Part shown: piece after piece, positions 34,402 to 42,938 of the stretch
How positions within the stretch are numbered: the stretch's first letter is position 1
Layout: the number at the start of each line of letters is the position of its first letter
Assembly (NCBI GenBank): GCA_002689445.1
Contig: NZGC01000012.1
Span: 1 to 62,577 of the forward strand
Origin: Gammaproteobacteria bacterium
GTDB lineage: Bacteria > Pseudomonadota > Gammaproteobacteria > Pseudomonadales > Azotimanducaceae
Direction: 5' to 3'
DNA: 62,577 bases
Made by a program: the position numbers and the translations under genes
Notes under the pieces: generated by a model
What the model saw: only the letters and a program-made list of their open reading frames with translations
The model's database searches: none
Told to the model about the DNA's origin: nothing

Positions 34402-35462
34402 CCCGACTTGACACGTTTTTAATTGGGTACAGCGATTCTGCCTTCACCAATCCTCACGAAGTGGCTCAACCCGATCTGCCTGAAGACAGAGCGGGACGCT
34501 TCACCCACATGGGGGCCCAGTATTGGGGGTTTGAAACGCGACGCCATATCGGCACACAGATTCAAATCGCCGAGCATTCCTTTCGATTCGACCCTGAAGC
34601 TCACCACCACTTCACGCTGGGTCTTCATTCAAGAAGTGAGGTCAGCAAAATCGATGTTGACACCACTTGGTTCACTGGAAATCAAGTCCCTGAAATCAGC
34701 ATTTTTCTTGAGGATGGGGCTCAAAGTACGGAAGTCGTACCCAGAACCTCGCTCGCACCCAACCAGCAACACAGTTTCGCGATAACACCGACTTTTGCAT
34801 CTCGATGTCTCGTTTTGTGCCACCAAGAAGGTGGCATCGCCAGGGTCCAACTGTTTGGTCAGGCACAATCCAGGCCTCGGGAACGCAATCTACTCGAAGA
34901 AGCGACTATTTCATTCGTTTCGAACGCACATTATGGTCATCCTAAAGACGCTGTGTTGGGTCGCAGAATCGAAAGCCATATGAAAGGCTGGGAGTCCGCC
35001 AGAACAGGCTTTGGTGAGCAAGCGGTATTCACGTTCAAGGCCGCTGTACGTCTGCAACGTTTTGTAGTCGATACTTACTTGCATCGTCTGAATGCTCCTT
35101 TGTCCTGCCATTTATTCGGCTTGGTCGAATCAGAGGATCTTGACCATGGTATGGCCGTAAAACCCCGTTGGGCGGTCAGATTTGACGATAATTCGCTCGA
35201 GATGCCTGAGGACTTTCAGGACTACATGAACCATCAACGCTATCGGACTAACGGCAAAGCATCGCAACCGATGACCATCAGTCTGCATAATCCGGCGCCG
35301 GAGACGTGGGTGCCTTTGCTCCCATTTGCGCCGCTGCGGCCTGATCATTACCACGAATTTGAACAGTTTGATAACAGCCCACCCGTGAAACACCTGCTTT
35401 TTATGTATTATCCCAATGGCGGGATTCACGGCCTAAAAGCCTATGGTGTTTACCAGACTTGA
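34392..35462 (+). CDS. alc: allantoicase-like protein
   Basis: A 356-residue protein with the two-repeat allantoicase organisation. The first repeat contains FTHMGAQYWGFETRRH and IDVDTTWFTGNQVPEISI. The second contains FVSNAHYGHPKDAVLG (about 177-192), a GWESARTGFGEQAVF stretch and FVVDTYLHRLNAPLSCHLFG. SNAHYGHP and the VDTxxFxGN pattern are allantoicase hallmarks. The reaction would be allantoate to ureidoglycolate plus urea. Divergence from textbook sequences is visible, so activity is probable rather than certain. It overlaps allA by 10 bp. Its last 13 bp overlap, tail to tail, the adenosine deaminase gene on the other strand. Confidence 0.85.
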   Translation: MPLTRLDTFLIGYSDSAFTNPHEVAQPDLPEDRAGRFTHMGAQYWGFETRRHIGTQIQIAEHSFRFDPEAHHHFTLGLHSRSEVSKIDVDTTWFTGNQVPEISIFLEDGAQSTEVVPRTSLAPNQQHSFAITPTFASRCLVLCHQEGGIARVQLFGQAQSRPRERNLLEEATISFVSNAHYGHPKDAVLGRRIESHMKGWESARTGFGEQAVFTFKAAVRLQRFVVDTYLHRLNAPLSCHLFGLVESEDLDHGMAVKPRWAVRFDDNSLEMPEDFQDYMNHQRYRTNGKASQPMTISLHNPAPETWVPLLPFAPLRPDHYHEFEQFDNSPPVKHLLFMYYPNGGIHGLKAYGVYQT

Positions 35463-36436
35463 TCCACCAACCGCTCTTTATGATCAGGTGGCAGAAAGCT
35501 GCTCCGAATCGCGTTGTCTAATAACTGTCGTAGCTGCTGCTCGTCGAAGCTTAAGGCTTCATACGCCGCCAGAAAGTTTTCCGTCAAGTAGCCTCCGAAG
35601 TAAGCAGGATCGTCTGAATTGACGGTAACATTCAGTCCTTCCTTCAAAAGCATCAACAGAGGGTGGCTCTCCATATCAGGAAAAACTCGAAGCTTAACGT
35701 TGGATAACGGGCAAACTGTTAACGGTATTTTTCGCCTTGCCAAGTCTCGTCGTAGCTCGTCGTCCTGAATACACTGGACGCCATGATCGATCCGCTCTAC
35801 TTTGAGCTGTTCCAGCGCTTCTTTGATCATTTCAGGACCACCTTCCTCACCTGCATGGGCAACACAGCGATAACCTGACTGGGCCCCCTGGGCAAAGGCG
35901 TTTTTAAACTTGCTGGGGGGGTGACCAATTTCAGCGCTGTCCAACCCGATTGCTTTAATATGACGCTGAAAAGGTTGCGCCAGCCTTAGGGCCTCTAGTG
36001 CTGAATCTTCAGACATATCCCTCAAGAAACACAGAATAAGATAGGTCGTCACACCGAATAGACGTTCCGCTTCCGCGATGGCTTTGACAAATCCAGGCAT
36101 AAATATTTCGAAACCAATACCCCGAAGGAGATGGGTCTGAGGGTCAAACATCACCTCGCAATGCACAATATTTTCGGCTGCGGCGCGTCTCAGGTAAGAC
36201 AACATGAGCGTATAGAAATCGTCCTCTGTCACGAGTACACCAGCGCCGAGATAATAAAGATCTAAAAAACTCTGGAGATCAGTAAACTGATAAGCCGCTT
36301 GGACCTCTTTGAGATTTTGGTAAGGCAGTTGAATCTGATTACGCTCAGCTAACTCTAGCATCAAGCTGGGCTCTAGCGTGCCCTCTATGTGCAGGTGCAG
36401 CTCTACTTTGGGTAACCGCTCGATCAAAGCTTTCAT
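35450..36436 (-). CDS. add: adenosine deaminase, cytoplasmic
   Basis: A 328-residue adenosine/adenine deaminase of the amidohydrolase superfamily. The metal site His13-x-His15 is in VELHLHIEG. The catalytic His-Ala-Gly-Glu is in VAHAGEEGG, the second His in RIDHG, and the C-terminal Asp pair in VNSDDPAYFGG. There is no signal peptide. It converts adenosine (or adenine) to inosine (or hypoxanthine), feeding xanthine dehydrogenase. The open frame starts at 36487, but the conserved ATG is at 36436, which overlaps the nucleoside-permease-family gene by ATGA. These two genes are clearly one operon. Substrate choice between adenine and adenosine is not decided by sequence here. Confidence 0.92.
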   Translation of the reverse strand: MKALIERLPKVELHLHIEGTLEPSLMLELAERNQIQLPYQNLKEVQAAYQFTDLQSFLDLYYLGAGVLVTEDDFYTLMLSYLRRAAAENIVHCEVMFDPQTHLLRGIGFEIFMPGFVKAIAEAERLFGVTTYLILCFLRDMSEDSALEALRLAQPFQRHIKAIGLDSAEIGHPPSKFKNAFAQGAQSGYRCVAHAGEEGGPEMIKEALEQLKVERIDHGVQCIQDDELRRDLARRKIPLTVCPLSNVKLRVFPDMESHPLLMLLKEGLNVTVNSDDPAYFGGYLTENFLAAYEALSFDEQQLRQLLDNAIRSSFLPPDHKERLVDQVW

Positions 36437-37515
36437 TGCGCAACCCCATTGGATGGCCTCGGCAGCGCCTGCTCGTATTGCTCCCAATTGGCAATCAACT
36501 CATCAACCACGGCAGAACCGACTTGATAGGCAGATTCAACCGCCAGACTAAGGCCAGAATAGCCTTTATTTTCCGCGAGTAAATTGTCCGCCGCGCTCAC
36601 ACCGGGTGGAGGCATCGTATAGTTGCTGGCAGTTCTCAGCACCAGTAACCTCGATACATCCACCCGTCCGATGCGATCTAGCCAGCTCAACGACAGATAA
36701 GTCCCCGTGTCTTCCATCGCCGAAGACACAAACTCACCCTGACCTTCAGACCAATAATCGACCCACTGATTTGCCCAATCGTTCAGCAATGCGCCATGCC
36801 AGAAAGTGTAGGCAGCCAAATGGTCACCTTTCAATACAAATGGCGGTAATTGGGCCTTGGGATGCTTTGTGTATAGAGCCCTATGCGCCTTGGCATGGGT
36901 ATCCTCATCCGCAAGCACCATATCCTTGGTCAGTTCAAATGCCCAATCCACCAATCCTTTGTCTAAACGATACATTTCACCCGTTGGCGCAGGCTTATCA
37001 ACATCGAAAGGACGCTTCGTGTAACGCGCAAAATATCCAAACGGCCAATCAGCAGGGATTTCTCTAGCATCTATTTCATGGGACAGATCACCATCTACTA
37101 AATACTCAGCCCAAGCCGCCGACCCAATGGATGCATCTGCAGGATCGAAGCCGGCGATACCCGCCACCAACCAATAACTTTTCTTCAAATCAAATCGCGG
37201 ATCCATACCTAAGGCCATAATTGCTGCAGCCGATCTTGCGGTGCCTATACCCGTAACCAGCACCAACAATTCAGACTCAGGGTCATAATGCAAATCTCGA
37301 TAACCCAGAAAAGGGAATGTTTGAGTCAAATTTCGCCGCGTTTTCCAAAGTTGAAACTCACCGGCGCGGTCCCCTTCATCCGCGCCGACTTCGAACATCG
37401 TCACCACAACCACTTTTACTGGAAGCACCGATGCAGCGCTCAACATACATGGCATCAGTACCCCCATTAAGACGGCAATGCGAATCCCCAGGTTCAATCT
37501 ATTCGCTGTCATCAT
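36433..37515 (-). CDS. purine nucleoside permease (NUP) family protein, probably exported
   Basis: A 360-residue NUP-family (PF06516-type) protein. A signal peptide covers about residues 1-28. The mature part VKVVVVTMFEVGADEGDRAGEFQ begins the family domain, which includes VTGIGTARSAAAIMALGMDPRFDL, YWLVAGIAGFDP and DIDAREIP-like motifs. There are no transmembrane helices, so the name permease is doubtful. The GIGT/AGIAG loops, the MEDTGT segment and LRTASN resemble nucleoside phosphorylases (the MExxA and SD motifs). A paralogue lies at 57861-58976. AAGGAG precedes two adjacent ATGs; the second, at 37512, has better spacing. It is followed by add with an ATGA overlap. Confidence 0.88.
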   Translation of the reverse strand: MMTANRLNLGIRIAVLMGVLMPCMLSAASVLPVKVVVVTMFEVGADEGDRAGEFQLWKTRRNLTQTFPFLGYRDLHYDPESELLVLVTGIGTARSAAAIMALGMDPRFDLKKSYWLVAGIAGFDPADASIGSAAWAEYLVDGDLSHEIDAREIPADWPFGYFARYTKRPFDVDKPAPTGEMYRLDKGLVDWAFELTKDMVLADEDTHAKAHRALYTKHPKAQLPPFVLKGDHLAAYTFWHGALLNDWANQWVDYWSEGQGEFVSSAMEDTGTYLSLSWLDRIGRVDVSRLLVLRTASNYTMPPPGVSAADNLLAENKGYSGLSLAVESAYQVGSAVVDELIANWEQYEQALPRPSNGVAQ

Positions 37516-37628
37516 TGAGCTCCTTTAAGCATCAGACAAATTCACGTTACCGCGCTCAGAACAAGAGGCTACTCTACCCTCTACTCGCGTGTGTCTATTA
37601 CGGACAAAAATTTCGACCAATTTCTGGC

Positions 37629-37658
37629 AAAAAAAAGGGGCGCTCTGCGCCCCTTTTT
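37629..37658 (-). terminator. rho-independent terminator of the TonB receptor gene
   Basis: A perfect stem (AAAAAGGGGCGC pairing GCGCCCCTTTTT) with a three-base loop at 37644-37646 is flanked by an A-tract. On the minus strand this reads as a strong hairpin followed by eight T residues, starting 15 bases after the receptor stop codon at 37673. It insulates the receptor from the NUP/add operon. Confidence 0.92.
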
Positions 37659-37672
37659 ATATCCCACTCAAA

Positions 37673-40111
37673 CTAGAACTTGTAGGACAATTTTGCCTGA
37701 TAATGACGTGGAAGCTCTGGCAACACAACTGTGGTGCCAAACAGATCTGGGAAGTTAGCCCGGAAGTAACGCTCGTCGGTCACGTTCTTGGCTGCAACAA
37801 TCAAAGACCAGTCATCCGCTTCGTAACTGATACTCAAATTCACTAGCGTGTACGCCGGTAATGTGACAGCAAACGATTGCCCGGAGGCGACCGAATCAAC
37901 ATCGACAACACTACCGCTCACTGCCATGCCGTTACCAAAGTCGTAGGTGCCGGTCACAGACATAATATTTTCAGGCATACCCGCTCGAACACCTTTACTG
38001 GGCTCTACCGGAATTAAGCCACCAACTTGACCACCCCACAACAGCGCTGGATCAATCAAGGGTAGGTCTTCTGCACCCAGGAATGAGAACTCACTACCCG
38101 CCGCTAGCGTTGCCAACATCAGCGCTTCGACATTGCTGTAGCCAAACGTCATTAAGAATTGATCATTCACAACCCAACGCAATTCGAACTCGGTGCCTTC
38201 GGTCTTGACCGCTTGGTTTACCGTGATGGACTGGGCGTTAAAATCAACCCGCTCCATCTCGTAAGTCGATAGTGCGAAGTACAAACGGTTGTCTAATAAG
38301 CTACCCTTGACGCCATATTCCAACAGTTCTGAGCTGTCGAAAGCAGCATTGGTGAACACGTTACCCACTTGCAGCTCAGACCCCTGCCCGGCGATTACAG
38401 TGCTTTGCTCAGAGGCCGTAACGTAAGGCACCAACCCAACAGGCGTTGACCAACTCAAGCTTGCCGACCATGAGACACCATTGGGATCATCCGATGCACT
38501 ATTGACTGGCACATCAATACCCCCTTCGGATGAGGTAAAGGCGGCATCAGACTGGGTCTTACCTGCAGGCGTCTCCACTTCCATATCAATCGTGTCATAA
38601 CGCGCGCCCAACAACAGCGACAGTCCCGACTGATGCGAGAAATCCAGCATCACACCAAAGCCTAGGTCGGTGTACTCACCTACATAGTACTCACTGTACT
38701 CTGCGTCAATTCGAGTCGAGAGCACCCGACGATCCAGGGCGGTGGATGGTCCAGTCAAATCTCTACGCGAAAAGTATTCATTGAAGTAATCATCGCCATG
38801 CTTAAAGGTGGTTTTACGTATCGACGGAGAGATTTGGATACTGGTGGTCATCGAGTCACCTTCAAATACCCGCGCCAAAATCAACTGATCCTCAACAACC
38901 CACGTATCGTGGAATTGCGAAAATCCATAAGCGTTTTCGTTGAGATTTTCATACGTCTCGTAAAACAGCTTATTCGTCAATGTCCACTCGTTACCCAGAT
39001 CCACATCAATATCGAAATACAAGGTGGTAACCTGATTCTCTAACGTATCGTCCGCAGCAATCAAAGTCGATGACATGGGCAATATCGTCGTACCCACATT
39101 TTGAAGCGGCAAGTTGGAATTTTCGTAGTCAAAACCAAAAGAAGCCGCGCTCAAGGTATCAAGATCCATGTCCTTTTGACCGAAAAACGCGTAGAGGGCA
39201 AAAGGATTAATGTTCCCCGCGTAATATTCGTCGTGAGAGATAAACCCATCGCCTGACGTATCCAGAGGAATCGGCGTTCCTGTGATATAAGTCCCGTTAT
39301 CGATCAAATCCTGGGTCAGCCGATTCCATCCCGCGTTTTGCGAACCCTTGTAGTCATGCCACATGCCACCAAACTGCAGTCGCACCGTGTCGCTCATATC
39401 CATATCAAAGCTTGCTTGAATCAAGGACTGGTCAACACCCGGAGCATTGGTGTAGAAGCTTCCAGAGTGCTCGACCTCACCATAGAGATAGTAGCCTAGC
39501 GGTTTACCACCAAACTCCGCAGGTCCGCCAACCTCAGCCGTCAGTACACTTCGATCCCAGCTACCTCCTGAGTAGGAAAGTTCCCCAGTACGCTCTTCGA
39601 TGTAACTTCCTGTTTCTTCGATTCTCGCAGACTTCGGGTTGAAATTAAGATAGCCACCAATTTTTGAGGGTCCATAAATCGGCGAAGCCGGCCCTCTCAC
39701 AATATCGACCCGGTCAGACGCCCCAATGGGGGTCGGGTAGTTGCCTGGGTTATCCAGTCGTCGAACCCCCCGAAAGTACGTTTCGCCCGCGGTACCACGA
39801 ACATCCAACGAACCCGCCACGCCGAAGAAAGATTGAGTAAAGGTGCCAGGCGCTAGCGCGACCAATTCATCAATATCCTGCATATTGAATCGGTCCATCA
39901 TCTCCTCGCTCACTGTCGAAGCGGATCGAGGTGTTTCAAGGATGGACTTTTCGAGACCAAAAACCGAATCCACTCTTTCCCCAGGTAAGCTACCCAAGTC
40001 ACCTTTTACCACGATCTCTTCCATATCTGACTCGCCCATTGCTGGATGCATCACCAACAAGCCAGCAGCCAGTAGGGTTAGACCTCTTAGCTTCTTATCT
40101 ACCGATCCCAT
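37673..40111 (-). CDS. TonB-dependent outer-membrane receptor
   Basis: An 812-residue receptor with a signal peptide (LTLLAAGLLVMHPAMGES) and TonB box MEEIVVKG. The plug domain (about 55-170) carries VRGTAGETYFRGVRR and VDIVRGPASPIYGPSKIGG. A 22-strand-type barrel ends in LPRHYQAKLSYKF with the expected terminal Phe. The frame opens at 40123 with MGVLM, but the internal ATG at 40111 has GGGAG at proper distance and gives the better signal peptide. Placed between the NUP/add operon and a periplasmic adenosine deaminase, it is a good candidate importer of purine nucleosides or nucleotides; the ligand is inferred from context only. A strong terminator follows. Confidence 0.94.
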   Translation of the reverse strand: MGSVDKKLRGLTLLAAGLLVMHPAMGESDMEEIVVKGDLGSLPGERVDSVFGLEKSILETPRSASTVSEEMMDRFNMQDIDELVALAPGTFTQSFFGVAGSLDVRGTAGETYFRGVRRLDNPGNYPTPIGASDRVDIVRGPASPIYGPSKIGGYLNFNPKSARIEETGSYIEERTGELSYSGGSWDRSVLTAEVGGPAEFGGKPLGYYLYGEVEHSGSFYTNAPGVDQSLIQASFDMDMSDTVRLQFGGMWHDYKGSQNAGWNRLTQDLIDNGTYITGTPIPLDTSGDGFISHDEYYAGNINPFALYAFFGQKDMDLDTLSAASFGFDYENSNLPLQNVGTTILPMSSTLIAADDTLENQVTTLYFDIDVDLGNEWTLTNKLFYETYENLNENAYGFSQFHDTWVVEDQLILARVFEGDSMTTSIQISPSIRKTTFKHGDDYFNEYFSRRDLTGPSTALDRRVLSTRIDAEYSEYYVGEYTDLGFGVMLDFSHQSGLSLLLGARYDTIDMEVETPAGKTQSDAAFTSSEGGIDVPVNSASDDPNGVSWSASLSWSTPVGLVPYVTASEQSTVIAGQGSELQVGNVFTNAAFDSSELLEYGVKGSLLDNRLYFALSTYEMERVDFNAQSITVNQAVKTEGTEFELRWVVNDQFLMTFGYSNVEALMLATLAAGSEFSFLGAEDLPLIDPALLWGGQVGGLIPVEPSKGVRAGMPENIMSVTGTYDFGNGMAVSGSVVDVDSVASGQSFAVTLPAYTLVNLSISYEADDWSLIVAAKNVTDERYFRANFPDLFGTTVVLPELPRHYQAKLSYKF

Positions 40112-40177
40112 AAGGACTCCCATTGTGTTTTATGAATTAAAAAGTACCTCTGCCATATGGCTTTTTTTGATGCCGCT

Positions 40178-40219
40178 ACTGCTCTCTTACCACTGCTTAC
40201 TGCTCTCTTACCGCCGATT
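40178..40219. repeat. 21-bp tandem duplication in the receptor upstream region
   Basis: ACTGCTCTCTTACC begins both units (40178-40198 and 40199-40219), giving a 21-bp direct repeat that diverges in its last seven bases. It sits about 70 bp upstream of the minus-strand receptor start. The surrounding gap 40112-40464 (353 bp) has no gene; it has two A-rich runs and should contain the receptor promoter, which I could not place. Confidence 0.55.
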
Positions 40220-40454
40220 GCTGCGCTTTTCGAGCTGCCGCGCGCTCTCGCTTTTGTTCAATGCAAAAAACGCACCAAATATCCAATGAACTTGAACCTT
40301 GAATTTTGGGACTTCGAACTCAACAGACGCATAACTATGCACTATAACGGTGCGATCCAGTCACTGCTCAAACCGCATTTCCTGCTGTACGCTCCGTTTT
40401 ACAACCCCATTTTGATCGCAAAGCTCTACCCTAAATATTGTTACAGATTTCCTG

Positions 40455-40478
40455 AAAAAGTGCACTAATCTCCTGCAC
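40455..40478 (-). terminator. possible terminator at the end of the periplasmic adenosine deaminase gene
   Basis: On the minus strand GTGCA and TGCAC form a 5-bp stem around the stop codon, followed directly by five T residues (40455-40459). The stem is short, so termination would be partial. Confidence 0.35.
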
Positions 40479-41898
40479 AAAGTTGGTATTTACGACAAAC
40501 GAAGCCTCGTTTGGGGCTTTTAACCCGAGAGAGAGCCTCTTCGGCGCCTACGTCCATAAAACGAGCCTCGAAGGCCTGACTCCGTAACGCTAGGTTATTC
40601 AGCAATTGCGCTTTTTCCTTATCGGGCAGGAAAGCGTATTGCAGAGAATTACGGACCAATCGCTGTATTTCAGACCAACTCAAATCAAAGTGCCTAACAG
40701 CCACGAAAAATTCATCGGTCATTGTCGAGTCCCACATCCCGCGATCATCGGTCGAGAGCGCAACAGGGATGCCGGTTCTCAGAAATTCAGGAAAAGGATG
40801 CTGCCGGTAGTTTTCAACGTACTCCAAAAGCAGATTACTGATGAGGTTGATTTCGATGAGATAGGGCCCCTGTCGCATCTGGACCAGCGTCGTTGGGTCA
40901 GACATCAGATTGAGGCCATGCCCAATTCGTTCCGCACCCAGCAATAATGTATCTCTGATATGAAAATTCGGTTCATCAACCTCACCCGCGTGAATCGACA
41001 ACCGGACATCCGCATGGGTTTGCCGCAGTTGCCGCAGGGTCTCCAAGAAACGTAAGGGATATCCACGATCGTCGTCCTCTCTGCCCACTAGGTTCACCCC
41101 GACCCACAAAGGTTGACTGGCCACTATGGCGAAGGCTTGAACAAGATCAGTTTCGGCCGATGGTACGAATCGCAATATTGCTTGCTGAAACCGCAGGGTC
41201 ATACCAACCTCTCTTAAATCGGGTTGGGCTAGCCGACGAGTAATGACGTCCGCTACCACGGAAGGCGGGATGGCCTCTCCCTTCGTATCCCGATAACCGA
41301 GCAAAGTGAGTTGCGGTTCCAAATAAACCAGGCCTTCATCAGCGAAGGCCTTAATATTCAGGGCTAACGCCTCGGCACGTATCCACGGGTTCGCGGTCAG
41401 ATCACCTAGGCGCTGCCAATGCTTCTCAAAAAATTCGTCCCTGCCTTCATGAGCCTTGTCCAAGCGGATACTGTTCATCCAAGCTTCCTGCTCTTGCTGG
41501 GTCAGGTCAGCCAGGCGTCGAAACTTCGCTTGCTCGCAAGCAGACAACCGTTGATAACGATAGGCCGCGATGGTCTGAAACATTAAATTGGTATCACCCG
41601 CTCTCGTGATGTCTTCAAGCGGTTGACAGAGGCCAATATTCAATCGAGTGTAGAAGACATCCCCATGTTCAGTTTCATTCAGCGCAAGTTGCCACCACCA
41701 CTCGACAAAGACCGAGCCTGACAAATGCTGGTGAAGGTCTCCGCCTTTGGGCATGGCGTACAGAAATGCGTGCAACTCTGCGTCCGTTGCAGTTTTTTTG
41801 AAGTTCTCAAACCAAACAGAGAACCCATTGTCGGCCATCACCGACGGTGGGCCCAGCAACAGCCCTAAAAGAAGGCAGATTGTTGCAACCTTGTGCAT
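40465..41898 (-). CDS. adenosine deaminase-like protein, ADGF type, probably periplasmic
   Basis: A 477-residue deaminase resembling the secreted ADGF/CECR1 group. It starts with a clear signal peptide (MHKVATICLLLGLLLGPPSVMA). PKGGDLHQHLSGS gives the HxH metal pair. SIHAGEVDE holds the third His and catalytic Glu, ERIGHG follows, and VALSTDDRGMW has the Asp pair. The insertion between HxH and the barrel core, absent in the cytoplasmic enzyme at 35450, accounts for the extra length. The open frame starts at 41961, but the ATG at 41898 begins the signal peptide. It would deaminate adenosine outside the cytoplasm. It is divergent from puuE, 118 bp apart. Confidence 0.88.
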   Translation of the reverse strand: MHKVATICLLLGLLLGPPSVMADNGFSVWFENFKKTATDAELHAFLYAMPKGGDLHQHLSGSVFVEWWWQLALNETEHGDVFYTRLNIGLCQPLEDITRAGDTNLMFQTIAAYRYQRLSACEQAKFRRLADLTQQEQEAWMNSIRLDKAHEGRDEFFEKHWQRLGDLTANPWIRAEALALNIKAFADEGLVYLEPQLTLLGYRDTKGEAIPPSVVADVITRRLAQPDLREVGMTLRFQQAILRFVPSAETDLVQAFAIVASQPLWVGVNLVGREDDDRGYPLRFLETLRQLRQTHADVRLSIHAGEVDEPNFHIRDTLLLGAERIGHGLNLMSDPTTLVQMRQGPYLIEINLISNLLLEYVENYRQHPFPEFLRTGIPVALSTDDRGMWDSTMTDEFFVAVRHFDLSWSEIQRLVRNSLQYAFLPDKEKAQLLNNLALRSQAFEARFMDVGAEEALSRVKSPKRGFVCRKYQLCAGD

Positions 41899-42016
41899 AG
41901 TTCCGATCTCTCCGTTGGAAGCCGATTGCGAATAACTATTGTAGTCTCGGAGCCAATCCATAGCTACAATCTATTGAACAAGATGCCTCACACATTCAGC
42001 GCTGACAGGAAATCCT

Positions 42017-42922
42017 ATGCGTGACTTTACCGGGTATGGTGCACAGCCGCCGCATGCAGCCTGGCCCCATCAAGCCAAAATCGCCGTCCAGTTTGTACTC
42101 AATTATGAAGAGGGAGCAGAACGTAGCGTGTTAGAGGGCGATGCCCATGCGGAAACGTTTTTGTCCGAAATTATCGGCGCGCCAGCAATCGAAGGCAGAC
42201 ATCTATCGATGGAGTCTCTGTATGAATACGGTAGTCGCGCCGGGTTTTGGAGGCTGCATCGATTGTTTCAAGCCTACCAGTTACCCCTGACCGTTTTCGG
42301 CGTCGCGGTTGCTTTGGAGCGGAACAGACCGGCGGTGGACGCCATGCTGCGCGCAGACTGGGAAATTGCCTGTCATGGTTATCGTTGGCTGGACTATCAG
42401 CACATTCCCGAGGCTGTCGAGCGTGACCATATTCATCGCGCGATTGCCCTACACGAGGCGATCGTTGGCAGTAAACCGAGCGGTTGGTATACGGGCCGTG
42501 ATAGCCCTAACACCCGTCGTCTGATCCTTGAGCACGAGCATTTTGTTTATGACAGTGATTCCTATGCCGATGATCTTCCCTACTGGATTTCGACTCCCTC
42601 AAAACCGCACTTGATCGTCCCTTACACGCTGGACGTCAATGATATGCGTTTCAACGTTGCTCAAGGCTTTAATTCTGGGGATCAGTTTTTTACTTATCTC
42701 AAAGACGCTTTCACCACGCTCTATCAAGAAGGGGAGAACCGCCCGAAAATGATGTCAATCGGTTTGCATCCACGCATTATCGGTAAGCCAGGCAGGATCC
42801 AAGCGCTACAACGATTTTTAGATTTTTTGGTTCAACAAGATCGTGTGTGGGTCGCCAGACGCATCGATATCGCCGAGCACTGGCAGCGACAGCATCCGCC
42901 ACCCTCGGTACCATCAAGCTAA
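42017..42922 (+). CDS. puuE: allantoinase of the polysaccharide-deacetylase fold (PuuE)
   Basis: A 301-residue NodB-fold allantoinase that hydrolyses (S)-allantoin to allantoate. PuuE hallmarks are WPHQAKIAVQFVLNYEEGAE, SLYEYGSRAGFWRLHRLF, the EIACHGYRWLDYQ region with metal-binding His, GWYTGRDSPNTRRL, YDSDSYADDLPYW, and MSIGLHPRIIGKPGRI near the C-terminus. It is unrelated to the amidohydrolase-type allantoinase. CAGGAAA lies before the ATG. It is convergent with the urate/xanthine permease gene, only 16 bp apart. Together with alc and allA upstream it completes the route from urate to glyoxylate. Confidence 0.95.
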   Translation: MRDFTGYGAQPPHAAWPHQAKIAVQFVLNYEEGAERSVLEGDAHAETFLSEIIGAPAIEGRHLSMESLYEYGSRAGFWRLHRLFQAYQLPLTVFGVAVALERNRPAVDAMLRADWEIACHGYRWLDYQHIPEAVERDHIHRAIALHEAIVGSKPSGWYTGRDSPNTRRLILEHEHFVYDSDSYADDLPYWISTPSKPHLIVPYTLDVNDMRFNVAQGFNSGDQFFTYLKDAFTTLYQEGENRPKMMSIGLHPRIIGKPGRIQALQRFLDFLVQQDRVWVARRIDIAEHWQRQHPPPSVPSS

Positions 42923-42938
42923 TTTTGGTCAACAAATT

